Shown here piece by piece: positions 18,879 through 27,018 of a stretch of DNA of 64,000 nt. Under the pieces are notes generated by a model. The model saw only the letters and a list, made by a program, of their open reading frames with translations, had not been told where the DNA came from and did no database searches. Numbering within the stretch: position 1 is the first letter of the stretch; each line of letters starts with the position of its first letter. Source of the DNA: CAWAHD01 sp963781785 (GTDB lineage Bacteria; Planctomycetota; Planctomycetia; Isosphaerales; Isosphaeraceae); NCBI GenBank assembly GCA_963781785.1, contig CAWAHD010000001.1, positions 124,001 to 188,000 on the forward strand, given 5' to 3'. The translations under genes were made by a program, and so were the position numbers.

Positions 18879-19742
18879 TTAGCCGGCTGCAACCTGGCGC
18901 GACTGCCGCAGGGCGCGGACCCGTAAGAACCCGGCGCCAGCCAGCGCTGACCAGATCAGAACGGAGAGAGGTTCAGGAAGTTCGGCATCCGTGATAGTGG
19001 TGCCGCTCGAGGAGGAATTGGAGCCTGAGGTCCCACTCGAGCTGTTCGATTTCGCTGGATCGAGGGCGATTGAAACGCCCGGCGTCTGCGACACAAGCTG
19101 GGGTGGCGTACTCTGATTGGCGACGTTAAGCGAGAAGTTGAGGATGCCACCCGCCGCTAGCCCTTGACCATAGAAGCTCAAGCCCAGCGCTTGCACGGGA
19201 TTGCCGTTTGCGTCCTTGGTGCTTGCGAGGTAGTCATACACACCGCTGGAGTTGAATCCTTGCGAGCCCGACAGGATCGTCAAGGGGCCTTGTGTAGACG
19301 AGGAAGCAGGTGTGACGACGCCACCGGCGGGCTGAATGAGCGCCACCACCTGGGGTGGTGCAATCGTTGGCGTGAAAACCAAGCTTGCTGACCCGCTTGT
19401 GGTCGCGCTCTGACTCAAAGTGACCTGGGGGTTACTGGTACTGATCTGGCTGATCGTTGTTCCGGCGGGGATTCCTGTTCCGCTGACATCGTAACCGACG
19501 GCCAGCCCACTTGTGCTGGGAAGGGTCACTGTTGATGAGCCGTCAACGAGAGTGGTGCTCAGCGTGACACTCGGTGTCCCCGGTGGAGGCCCAGAGGGCG
19601 AGGCAAGGGCTGTGGTTGCCGTCAAAGTATAGTCGGCTGTTCCCGAGATCCCATCAGCCTGAGTGGAAATCGGGTGCAAGCCCAAGACGAAGGTCAGGAC
19701 GGCCACCAGCGCAGTCGAGGGAGCTGGACAACGACGTAACAC
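18879..19742 (-). CDS. PEP-CTERM sorting-signal protein
   Basis: This secreted, low-complexity Ser/Thr/Gly-rich protein of 287 residues has an N-terminal signal peptide (LVAVLTFVLGLHPI then ADG). It ends with the tripartite PEP-CTERM tag: LPEPLS, the hydrophobic stretch VLIWSALAGAGFL, and Arg-rich RVRALRQSRQ. Such tags direct exosortase-dependent anchoring at the cell surface. The GTG at 19742, preceded by GGAGGAGA, places the signal peptide at the N-terminus, unlike the longer upstream extension. It diverges from the ECF sigma factor 344 bp away. The internal repeats (VTLSTTLVDGSSTVTLPSTS) suggest a beta-rich surface protein. Its function is unknown. Confidence 0.75.
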   Translation of the reverse strand: MLRRCPAPSTALVAVLTFVLGLHPISTQADGISGTADYTLTATTALASPSGPPPGTPSVTLSTTLVDGSSTVTLPSTSGLAVGYDVSGTGIPAGTTISQISTSNPQVTLSQSATTSGSASLVFTPTIAPPQVVALIQPAGGVVTPASSSTQGPLTILSGSQGFNSSGVYDYLASTKDANGNPVQALGLSFYGQGLAAGGILNFSLNVANQSTPPQLVSQTPGVSIALDPAKSNSSSGTSGSNSSSSGTTITDAELPEPLSVLIWSALAGAGFLRVRALRQSRQVAAG

Positions 19743-20085
19743 GGCAAGTCTCCTCCATGAACTCTCTGCTTGGAATCCAATTCCTTGCGTTCTCTCGCTA
19801 GCACATCCCGCTTCACGGTTCGACTCGATGAAAACGGGCTCAAGCCGCGGGAGGAGAGTGGCAATCAGAGGTGCATGGCCTTGGAAGGGCAACCTCCGGA
19901 AACTTGAGGGCCGCATTGTGCAAGGGTTCGGAAAACCGGTCAAGTCGGAATGGCCGCAATTTTTCGCCAGGAATTCTCGCCAGTGGGAAGACGGCCGCAA
20001 ATCGACTAAGCTGGAACGGAGAGACCGGTCCTTTACAGAGCGAATAATAGCAAGGCGTTCCGCGTCTAAGTATAAGGGTGACGGT

Positions 20086-20670
20086 ATGCTCGAGGCCCTT
20101 GCGGACGTGCAAACGCCGGACGAAGTGCTGGTGCGGAACGCTCGTGAGGGAGACGCCCCTGCCCGCGAGGAGTTGTTCCGGCGCTATCGAAGCGATGCGT
20201 ATCGCTACGCTTACCGGCTCCTTGGGCACGAGCAAGATGCCCTCGACGTTGTCCAAGACTCGATGCTCAAAGCCTTTTCGGCGCTGGGAGAATTTGACGG
20301 CCGGAGCGGATTTCGAACCTGGCTGCTCCGGATTGTCACCAACACGGCGTACGATTGGGGAAGGCGACGGAAGCGGCGAACAGCCGGCTGGGGTCATAAC
20401 GGCGAGCCAGACAGCCGCGAGCCAGCAACCAACGACGACCCCGCCGGGCGGCTGCACCAGCAGGATCTCCGGGTTGCCCTGGATCACGCCCTCAGTCACT
20501 TGAGCGAGACGATTCGAAGCACATTTGTCCTATTTGCTGAGCTGGGCCTTAGTTACAAAGAAATTGCCGAGACCCAGAACGTTCCGATCGGCACGGTGAT
20601 GAGCCGGATCCACGCGGCCCGCGAAAAGCTCCAGGCGGAACTCGATTGGGACAAGCTGAACGACTTGTAA
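20086..20670 (+). CDS. ECF-type RNA polymerase sigma factor
   Basis: This is a 194-residue sigma factor. Region 2 spans about residues 25-90 (ELFRRYRSDAYRYAYRLLG, DVVQDSMLKAF, FRTWLLRIVTNTAYDWGRR). Region 4 is near the C-terminus (IRSTFVLFAELGLSYKEIAE ... PIGTVMSRIHAAREKL). The ATG at 20086 begins MLEALADVQTPDEVLVRNAR, matching the usual ECF N-terminus; longer in-frame extension upstream overlaps the divergent gene and is unlikely. It directly abuts an anti-sigma gene, so it is probably released from that partner by an envelope signal. Confidence 0.9.
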   Translation: MLEALADVQTPDEVLVRNAREGDAPAREELFRRYRSDAYRYAYRLLGHEQDALDVVQDSMLKAFSALGEFDGRSGFRTWLLRIVTNTAYDWGRRRKRRTAGWGHNGEPDSREPATNDDPAGRLHQQDLRVALDHALSHLSETIRSTFVLFAELGLSYKEIAETQNVPIGTVMSRIHAAREKLQAELDWDKLNDL

Positions 20671-21384
20671 ATGAATGGAAGAGGATGTTTGAAGATGCGT
20701 TGCAATCAAGTCCTTCGCGAATTAGCCGTTCCGACCGACGCTCGAGACCCGGCCGCTATCGATGAGCATCTGGCTAGCTGTTCGGCTTGTTCGGCTTGGG
20801 CCGAGCGCGCCAAGGGGTTGGATCGGCTCTGGCAAGCAACCCGGCCACCTGAGCCCACACCTCACGCCTGGGACGCCGTCTGGGCTGGCGTGGCCAGTTC
20901 GCTCGATACCTCGGTTCCAGAAGAGGTTGGGTCCCTTGCTCTGGTCGGCTCCAACAACGGTTTGCCCACCAAATCCCGACCCAAAGCCGCTTCCGGGCGT
21001 TTGTCCAGCTCGCGCTTTCGGACCCTGGCGGTCATCGGTCTGATCAGTCTGGCTCAAGCTGCCGCCGTGCTTCTTGCCGTCGAGCTGACCTGGAATAGTT
21101 CCGATCGATCTCAGCCCTCTCAATTTGCCAACCGCATCGATCCGGCTACCTCATCTTCGATTTCAAACTCGGCGGATCTTCCGGTCAATCCATCATTGGC
21201 AGTGCCTAGTACGGTCGAAATCGAGGAAGGGCGATTGGTTGTCGTGCTGATTCGCAACCAGGGCAGGGACTCCACGGTCATCGATCGGACACCGGAAGTG
21301 ACCTTCCTCAAGGTCGACGATTATTTCCTGATGTATAGTGCGATGGAATCACTGGCCGGGCCCAAGGTTGCGATGAAGGAGTGA
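20671..21384 (+). CDS. Membrane anti-sigma factor with zinc-finger motif
   Basis: The 237-residue product has an N-terminal ZAS-type motif H33-x3-C37-x2-C40 (HLASCSACSAW), as in ECF anti-sigma factors. A single membrane span follows at about 117-140 (VIGLISLAQAAAVLLAVELTW) with a roughly 95-residue extracytoplasmic domain after it. The ATG at 20671 touches the sigma-factor stop codon; a second ATG at 20695 is possible. It presumably sequesters the upstream sigma factor. The outer domain (VEIEEGRLVVVLIRNQGRDS) has no recognised family. Confidence 0.82.
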   Translation: MNGRGCLKMRCNQVLRELAVPTDARDPAAIDEHLASCSACSAWAERAKGLDRLWQATRPPEPTPHAWDAVWAGVASSLDTSVPEEVGSLALVGSNNGLPTKSRPKAASGRLSSSRFRTLAVIGLISLAQAAAVLLAVELTWNSSDRSQPSQFANRIDPATSSSISNSADLPVNPSLAVPSTVEIEEGRLVVVLIRNQGRDSTVIDRTPEVTFLKVDDYFLMYSAMESLAGPKVAMKE

Positions 21385-21388
21385 CGTC

Positions 21389-21895
21389 ATGACCGAATCG
21401 AGACGACGCTTCCCCTGGCGGAAAATCAGGCTCGGCCTTCTCGTCGCTGGCTTGGGCACACTGGCGGTCGGGCTGTCCAGCTTGCACGTCACTCGCGCTG
21501 AGGTTGAACCTGACGCTGTCATCGCGCGGCAGGTGACCGTTTTCGGCGTGATTGCCACACCTGGGGGCCGCACGACCGATGCAAGGCTGGCGAGGTACAG
21601 TAACGAGCTTTCCGAGTTGATTCCCTATCACGGGTTCAAGCTGCTCGATGCACAAAGCAAGCGGATCGTCAACGGAGAATCCGTGACTTGCACGTTAGGG
21701 AACGGCTATACGGTCGCGGCATCCCTCGTCAAATCCCTGAATGAAAATGGTAAGGTCGAGATTCGTTGTGAATTATTCCACGATCAATCGAGTCAGTTCT
21801 CGACTCTGGTGAAGTCGCCGCTGAGTCAGCTCTTCTTCTGCCAGGAAGCGCTGCCGGACGGCACGCAATTGTTGATCGGAATTGGCGCGCGCTAG
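21389..21895 (+). CDS. Secreted or anchored protein of unknown function
   Basis: This 168-residue protein has a basic N-terminus and hydrophobic segment (LGLLVAGLGTLAVGLSSL) resembling a signal peptide or anchor, then a soluble domain (VTVFGVIATPGGRTTDARLA ... YTVAASLVKSLNENGKVEIR). It starts 4 bp after the anti-sigma stop, so it is very likely the third gene of the sigma/anti-sigma operon. No family is recognised. Candidate roles are signal sensing or being part of the regulated output; both are inference. Confidence 0.65.
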   Translation: MTESRRRFPWRKIRLGLLVAGLGTLAVGLSSLHVTRAEVEPDAVIARQVTVFGVIATPGGRTTDARLARYSNELSELIPYHGFKLLDAQSKRIVNGESVTCTLGNGYTVAASLVKSLNENGKVEIRCELFHDQSSQFSTLVKSPLSQLFFCQEALPDGTQLLIGIGAR

Positions 21896-22591
21896 AAACC
21901 CCGCGAATGCGGCTCGTTTTATTCGTCCAGCCGTCGATTCCCAAAAAAGCGACCGCTTTCCGTCGAACGCCCGCCCTTCAGGGCCGAACGCCGCGTTGAA
22001 AAGCGGTCGAAGGCGGTGATTCCGGCGGTTGCCCTCGGCTTGGCGGTTCGATCGAAATCGAGCCGTCATCTGGCCGAAGCGACGATCCCGCCGGGTGCAC
22101 CGCGTCGCAGTCTGATCTGAGAGGCAAACAGGCCGTCCGTGGCCCTTGGCCCCGAAGCCGCCAGTCCGTCCCTGGACGCGACCGCCGTTTGGGGCCTTTT
22201 CGCGGTCGTCCCTGACCGGTTCGGTTTTCCAACCGACGTGGGTTGTATCGGCCCTGCGGAGCTTCCGGCTGCAACGTTTTTGGCGTATCCGCCATCCGAC
22301 TTGGCGGGATGAACGTTCTCAAAGGCTTTCAAGCGGTTAAGTTCAGTCGCGTGAGTCGCTCTGAAAACGCGGCCACATGTCGTTGTTGCTTTTCTTTGGT
22401 CGCTCAGGCGAACCGATCGCGGTCAATTCAGCTGCTTGAAAACGCGGGTGGGAACGGTACAATCGGGATCAGATTGAGACCCCGACCGCAGTGCCGGAGT
22501 CCGCCGGTCCTGCCTTCATGCGAGTGAGGATGAACGTCTCGCCGATGGATCGACAGCCCGGCCGTGTCGTGAACACAGGAAAGGACTTTCG
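21896..22591. other. Intergenic stretch without a convincing gene
   Basis: Between the sigma operon and the aldolase, several overlapping short frames exist on both strands, but none has a plausible start, a ribosome binding site or a recognisable domain. The region is rich in CGAA and CGGTTCG tracts. No terminator with a T run and no RNA gene were seen. The promoter of the aldolase gene is expected in its last 100 bases. Confidence 0.5.
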
Positions 22592-23716
22592 ATGGCTATG
22601 GCAGAGGGCACGAGTCGTTTGAGCACGGTCGTCTTGTTGGGTAAAGGCCTGACACCGGGGAAGCTCCGCGGCTTGCAACGGATCAGCAACCCCAACGGAA
22701 CGCTGACGATGGTGGCTCTCGACCAGAACAGCTCGATGATCGAGATGGCGGCCAAGGCCTTGAAAGGAAAGGGCCAAGATCGTGAGCCGACCTATGAAGA
22801 GATCGTCGAAGCCAAGGTTGATCTGGCGCGGCAGCTTGCGCCGGCCGCGTCGGGCGTGTTGATCGATGCTTACTACGGGGCGTGGTCGTGCGTCGCGACA
22901 GGGGCCATCGGCCCACAGACCGGTCTCTTGGTGCGGGTCGAGATGTCGGGCAGCCCCAAGAACAAGGTGGGAGCACCCTTGGGCCTGATCGAGCCCGGGT
23001 GGAGCGTCGAAAAGATCAAGCTGATGGGGGCCGACGCCGTCAAGCTCCTGGCCCAGTACGAGCCGACCGAGCCGCACTCCGGTGAGCACCAGTTTCAGTT
23101 GATCGAACATATCTATAGCGAGTGCAAGAAGCACGACATTCTGATGCTGCTCGAAACGGTGGCATTTCCATTCGGCGGCGAAAAGAAAACGGACGCCAGC
23201 TTCCTGAACCGAAAGGCGACGACCGTCATCGAATCGGCCCGCCAGCTCAGCCGGTTCTGCGACGTCTACAAGGCCGAGTTTCCGGGTACGATGGGTCACG
23301 ATTCCGACAATCAGCTTCGCGAAAACCTTCGTGCCCTCAACGCCGCGAGCGAGCGGCCCTGGGTGCTCTTATCAGCGGGAGTGGACTACCCAGACTATTA
23401 CAAGCAGGTGCAGATGGCGATGGACATCGGCGCTTCCGGAGTGCTGGGGGGTCGAGCCTTCTGGAAGGAGTACTTTCTGCAGGACAGCGCCGCGGCTCGC
23501 AGTCAGTTTGCCGGGACCACGGCCCTGAAGCGCGTCGCCGATGTCAACACCTTGGTTCGCGAGCGGGGCACACCCTGGCTGGCTCGGTACGGTCTCTCCA
23601 GGGAAACCCTGGCGACTGTGCGTGCAACCGAAGGTTGGCATGCGCGTTACGGTAGCGGTCTGACTTCCTCCGGCAGCGCAGGCCCGTCGAAGGGAGCACC
23701 CGGGGAAGTGTATTGA
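22592..23716 (+). CDS. LacD-like class I aldolase
   Basis: This 374-residue protein resembles tagatose-1,6-bisphosphate aldolase (LacD). Visible family features are TLTMVALDQNSSM near the N-terminus, ASGVLIDAYYG, GADAVKLLAQYEP (strand with a catalytic-type Lys), the Schiff-base-type CDVYKAEFPG and WVLLSAGVDYPDYYKQVQ, then GASGVLGGRAFWKEY at the phosphate-binding end. The reaction would split a ketose bisphosphate into two trioses. It could instead act on a related sugar phosphate, since LacD relatives are diverse. It is monocistronic here, with the convergent LarA-like gene 23 bp downstream. The start ATG has a modest AAAGGA upstream. Confidence 0.8.
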   Translation: MAMAEGTSRLSTVVLLGKGLTPGKLRGLQRISNPNGTLTMVALDQNSSMIEMAAKALKGKGQDREPTYEEIVEAKVDLARQLAPAASGVLIDAYYGAWSCVATGAIGPQTGLLVRVEMSGSPKNKVGAPLGLIEPGWSVEKIKLMGADAVKLLAQYEPTEPHSGEHQFQLIEHIYSECKKHDILMLLETVAFPFGGEKKTDASFLNRKATTVIESARQLSRFCDVYKAEFPGTMGHDSDNQLRENLRALNAASERPWVLLSAGVDYPDYYKQVQMAMDIGASGVLGGRAFWKEYFLQDSAAARSQFAGTTALKRVADVNTLVRERGTPWLARYGLSRETLATVRATEGWHARYGSGLTSSGSAGPSKGAPGEVY

Positions 23717-23739
23717 GCTGAATTGGCCCGCTGATCACC

Positions 23740-25177
23740 TCACTGGGGAACGTAGGTCAGGCCCCCCTGAGGGAAAATGCGAACCTGCATCGGCCCGACT
23801 GCGCCATTCCCGCTGCCCGCACGCCGGCGGTCCCGCGTGACCGCCTTGGCGGCCGCCTGCCAGAGCGCGGCTTGGTCGGCGAAGAGATGAACGGGTCCCA
23901 GTCGCGGCCCGATGCGATTGTGCAGAGGAGGAGCGTACACGAGCACAGTCCGGTCGACGACTAGCTCGCGCGCCCAGTGGAGCATGAATGCAGCCGGCGA
24001 GTTGGCGGTTTCGGCGATGCGGTGCACGAGCGGCAGTAGCTGGCGGATCATCCACCCACCCCCACGGCCTGTCGCGGCAATTCGCCGCAGCGCGGCGATG
24101 GGAAACGAACGATCGATCTCGTCAGGGTCGGTCCAGAAGAAGCCGGTCAGAATACCGCCCGGCCGGCACGCAGCACGGTGGTGCAATAGCACCTTGAAGC
24201 TTTGCATCGGGTCGCCAGGCCAAGGGTCATTGCCCGCCACGACCAGGTCAGCCGGTGAGGCAGAGGGAGCCTGCAACCGCCGTTTCGCTTCGGCGGCCAA
24301 GAGGTCCTGTACACGTTCAGGATGGCCGGCAATGATCCGGAAGACCTGTTCCCTGCCGCCGGCCAGATGGCTGATCGACCAGCAGGGCCCGAGCTGCTGC
24401 GCAGCGGTGCGGATCGCCTGCCGCATCGGGTTGCCAGCCGCTTGGTCACCCAGCAGACGGGTTGTTCCCGATCGGTGGTCAAGTCCCTGGCGATGGAGCG
24501 CACCCAGCGTCGAGCGATGACTGGTACCGGGCAGGATCAGTTTGTACCCGCCGCCAAAGCCGGCTTGAAGGTGCGGCAGGACCGAGCCGACGAGGACCCG
24601 CAGACTCGCAAGGGCAACCGGGCGGAAGATTCGCACGGGAACCCCTTCGGGCGTACGGCCCAAGTCGGCATAGGCTGAGATGTCGTCGAGCGGTGGGCTG
24701 AAACAGCGGTAACCAGCCGCGATCGACTCACCGAGCCGCCGGCACATTGCCTTGGCGTCGACGGCGGTATGGCGGCCCACGCCGACACTGATCGTTACGT
24801 CCTCGTGCGCGACACCCGCGGTATGCAGCCGGCGCAGCACGATTGGCAGCGCCTCACGAACCGGAGTCCACCGTGACGGATCATCGACCACGATGGCGAC
24901 CGTCGAGCCTGGAGCAACCTGCCGCTCAAGCGGGAGGCGCGTCTACGGGAGAGTCAAGGGCTTGTTCCAGAGCGGCCGCATAATCGCCAAGTGGGTTGCT
25001 GGTTTCAGGCCAGACGACGTCGAGTCCTGCCCCGCCGAAGATTCCGGCTACAGGGAAGTTCAGTTCCAGTGATCCCTTCACACCCCATGGCACTTGAATC
25101 GCCCGTGGCGCGGTGTTCAAACGCGCATCCGCCCGCTGGGCTAAGTCTGCATGCGGTTTCGTCGTTGTTCTCTTCAT
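23740..25177 (-). pseudogene. LarA-like (nickel racemase family) protein, frameshifted
   Basis: The N-terminal frame (25177 to about 24930) reads PWGVKGSLELNFPV ... LGDYAAALEQALDSPVDAPP. The second frame continues LPLERQVAPGSTVAIVVDDP, VTISVGVGRHTAVDA, then VLPHLQAGFGGGYKLILPG. The order matches the LarA/DUF2088 fold; the His and Lys ten residues apart in PHLQAGFGGGYK match the nickel-pincer ligand region of LarA. The HD pair expected earlier is not obvious (CFSPPLDDISAYADLG), so catalytic activity may differ from lactate racemase. A one-base loss near 24935 separates the frames. The Ni-pincer maturation genes larB, larC and larE are not in this window. Confidence 0.75.
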
Positions 25178-25312
25178 GGCGGCCAGCTTCTTCCTGGGCT
25201 GATCGTCGCATGTCTGGTCCGGGTCAAAGGAGTAGATCCTGCGCCGGGATCGGCCCGAGGTCATATCCGTCGATGACGAACGGGATCAAGTCGCCGATGA
25301 TAGTTCCCGCCT

Positions 25313-26023
25313 TCACTCCCTGGGAATCTCAAACCAATCACCCGGCTGAAGGACAACCGGCTGGGTGGATGTCTCGCTCTTGACCCGAACGGCCCAGGCA
25401 TTGGCGTCTTGCGCGATCGCGGGGAACGTGTTGTAGTGGATCGGCAGGACATAGCGCGGTCGCAACAGCTTGACGGCGCGGGCGGCATCATCGGGTCCCA
25501 TGGTGTAATAGTCGCCGATCGGCAGGATGGCAAGATCAAGCCCTTCTTCGCCGATGAGCGCCATGTCGCCGAAGAGAGCCGTGTCAGCAGCGTCGTAAAT
25601 CTTGGTGCCGTTGGGGCAAGTCACTACGAAGCCGCACGGGTTTCCACCATTGCTTCCGTCCGGGAGGACTGAGCCGTGAAACGCGAGCGTTAGCTTGACC
25701 CGCACTGCCCCATCGAATAGAAAGCTACCGCCGTGCTGCAGCCCGTGTACCTTGGTGCTTGCCAACCCTTGGGGTGGGCGCTGGAGCCATTCGCCGATCT
25801 CGTAGTTCGTCGCTACGGTCGCGCCCGTGCGGCCCGCAATCACAACCGCATCGCCCACATGGTCTCCGTGACCGTGAGAGATCAAGATCAAGTCGGCGGG
25901 CACTTCGTCTGCACCGGCAGCAGCCTTCGGGTTTCCCGTCAAGAACGGGTCGATCAGGACGGTACGGCCATCGCATTCGAGCTGCAGGGCAGCATGGCCC
26001 AGCCATCGCACACGGGTGGACAT
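25313..26023 (-). CDS. Metallo-beta-lactamase-fold hydrolase (UPF0173 family)
   Basis: This 236-residue cytoplasmic hydrolase has the metal-binding signature SHGHGDHVGDA. The N-terminal VRWLGHAALQLECDGRTVLI leads to DPFLTGNP, diagnostic of the UPF0173 family. Later conserved parts are KIYDAADTALFGDM and LPIHYNTFPAI. The ATG at 26023 follows GGCGGAG and places the homology at residue 1; the longer upstream frame is out of family. The substrate is unknown. It lies 38 bp downstream of the glycosyltransferase and upstream of the LarA-like gene on the same strand. Confidence 0.85.
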   Translation of the reverse strand: MSTRVRWLGHAALQLECDGRTVLIDPFLTGNPKAAAGADEVPADLILISHGHGDHVGDAVVIAGRTGATVATNYEIGEWLQRPPQGLASTKVHGLQHGGSFLFDGAVRVKLTLAFHGSVLPDGSNGGNPCGFVVTCPNGTKIYDAADTALFGDMALIGEEGLDLAILPIGDYYTMGPDDAARAVKLLRPRYVLPIHYNTFPAIAQDANAWAVRVKSETSTQPVVLQPGDWFEIPRE

Positions 26024-26060
26024 GATGTGGTATCTCCGCCGGAAAGGCTGAGAACGCGGG

Positions 26061-26905
26061 TCACCGCCGGGCCCGCAACTCCATGAGCAACAGACTCCAG
26101 AAAACCATGATACCCAGGCCGCCCACAGCCGCGAAGCCCCAGTGAACCGTGACGGCAAGCACCGTGCAGGGTACCAGCCATAACACGAACAAGCGATGGG
26201 GGCGAAGACGAAGGCTCTGGATCAAGATCATGGCCAGAATTCGCGCCATCGCGAACAGCCCGCAACTTGCTGACTGTGCCAGCGATTCGCGGATGATATG
26301 GTATCGCGATCTCAACAACGCGAAGTCGGCGTGCGACCGCTTCGCTTGCAAGCTCGGTCTCGATCTCAAACCCGCTCGAGCGAAGCCGGACGGTTGAGCA
26401 AAAGCGACGGTTGAAGGCACGGTAACCCGAGAGCAGGTCAGTATTGCCCGGGCCAATGAATAGCCGGAAGGCCGCACGAATCAGTACATTACCAAGCCCA
26501 CGGATCAGCGTCATGGCCCCAGCACCAGGGGCTGGGCGCCGCGCCAACCGCCATATCCGCGGCATCCACGATCAACGGCCCAACCAGGAGCGGCGCGGCC
26601 TCGGCCGGATATGTCCCATCGCCGTCGGTCAAGACCACCACGTCGAAGTCAGTCAGGGCAACCAGGGCAGCCCGGACTGCATTTCCCTTACCTTGCTCGG
26701 GAACCGGGATCACCCGAATACCAAGCCCGCGAGCAATCTCGCCCGTGCCATCGGTTGAGTTGTTGTCAAAGACGAAGAGCTCAGCTTCGGGAAGTGCCGC
26801 CTGGAACCGGGTGATCACAAAAGCGATCGCTGGCGCCTCGTTGAAACACGGAATGGCAACGGCGATCCGAACTGGGGCTGGCTCTGCCTCGGCGAGATTC
26901 GTCAC
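26061..26905 (-). pseudogene. Family 2 glycosyltransferase, dolichyl-phosphate mannose synthase-like, two frameshifts
   Basis: The first frame (26905 to about 26545) has the GT-A core: VAIPCFNEAPAIAFVI, FVFDNNSTDGTGEIA and the DGDGTYP metal-binding site. The second (about 26545 to 26235) continues LIRGLGNVLIRAAFRL, DLLSGYRAFNRRF and ETELASEAVARRLRVVEI. The third supplies two C-terminal membrane helices (LFVLWLVPCTVLAVTVHWGF ... GGLGIMVFWSLLLME). Joined, it is about 280 residues and would use a nucleotide sugar and a polyprenyl phosphate at the membrane. Two single-base changes in one conserved gene make sequencing error a serious alternative. Confidence 0.8.
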
Positions 26906-27018
26906 GGGCTTAGTCTTCGGGAATGGGGTATCGGATTACTGGACCGCCGGGGGCTTTCCCGGAGTATTTTGATATGATTTGCCTGGGGCGCGGGTCGCTG
27001 AGGGAGAGCCTTGTCTCA

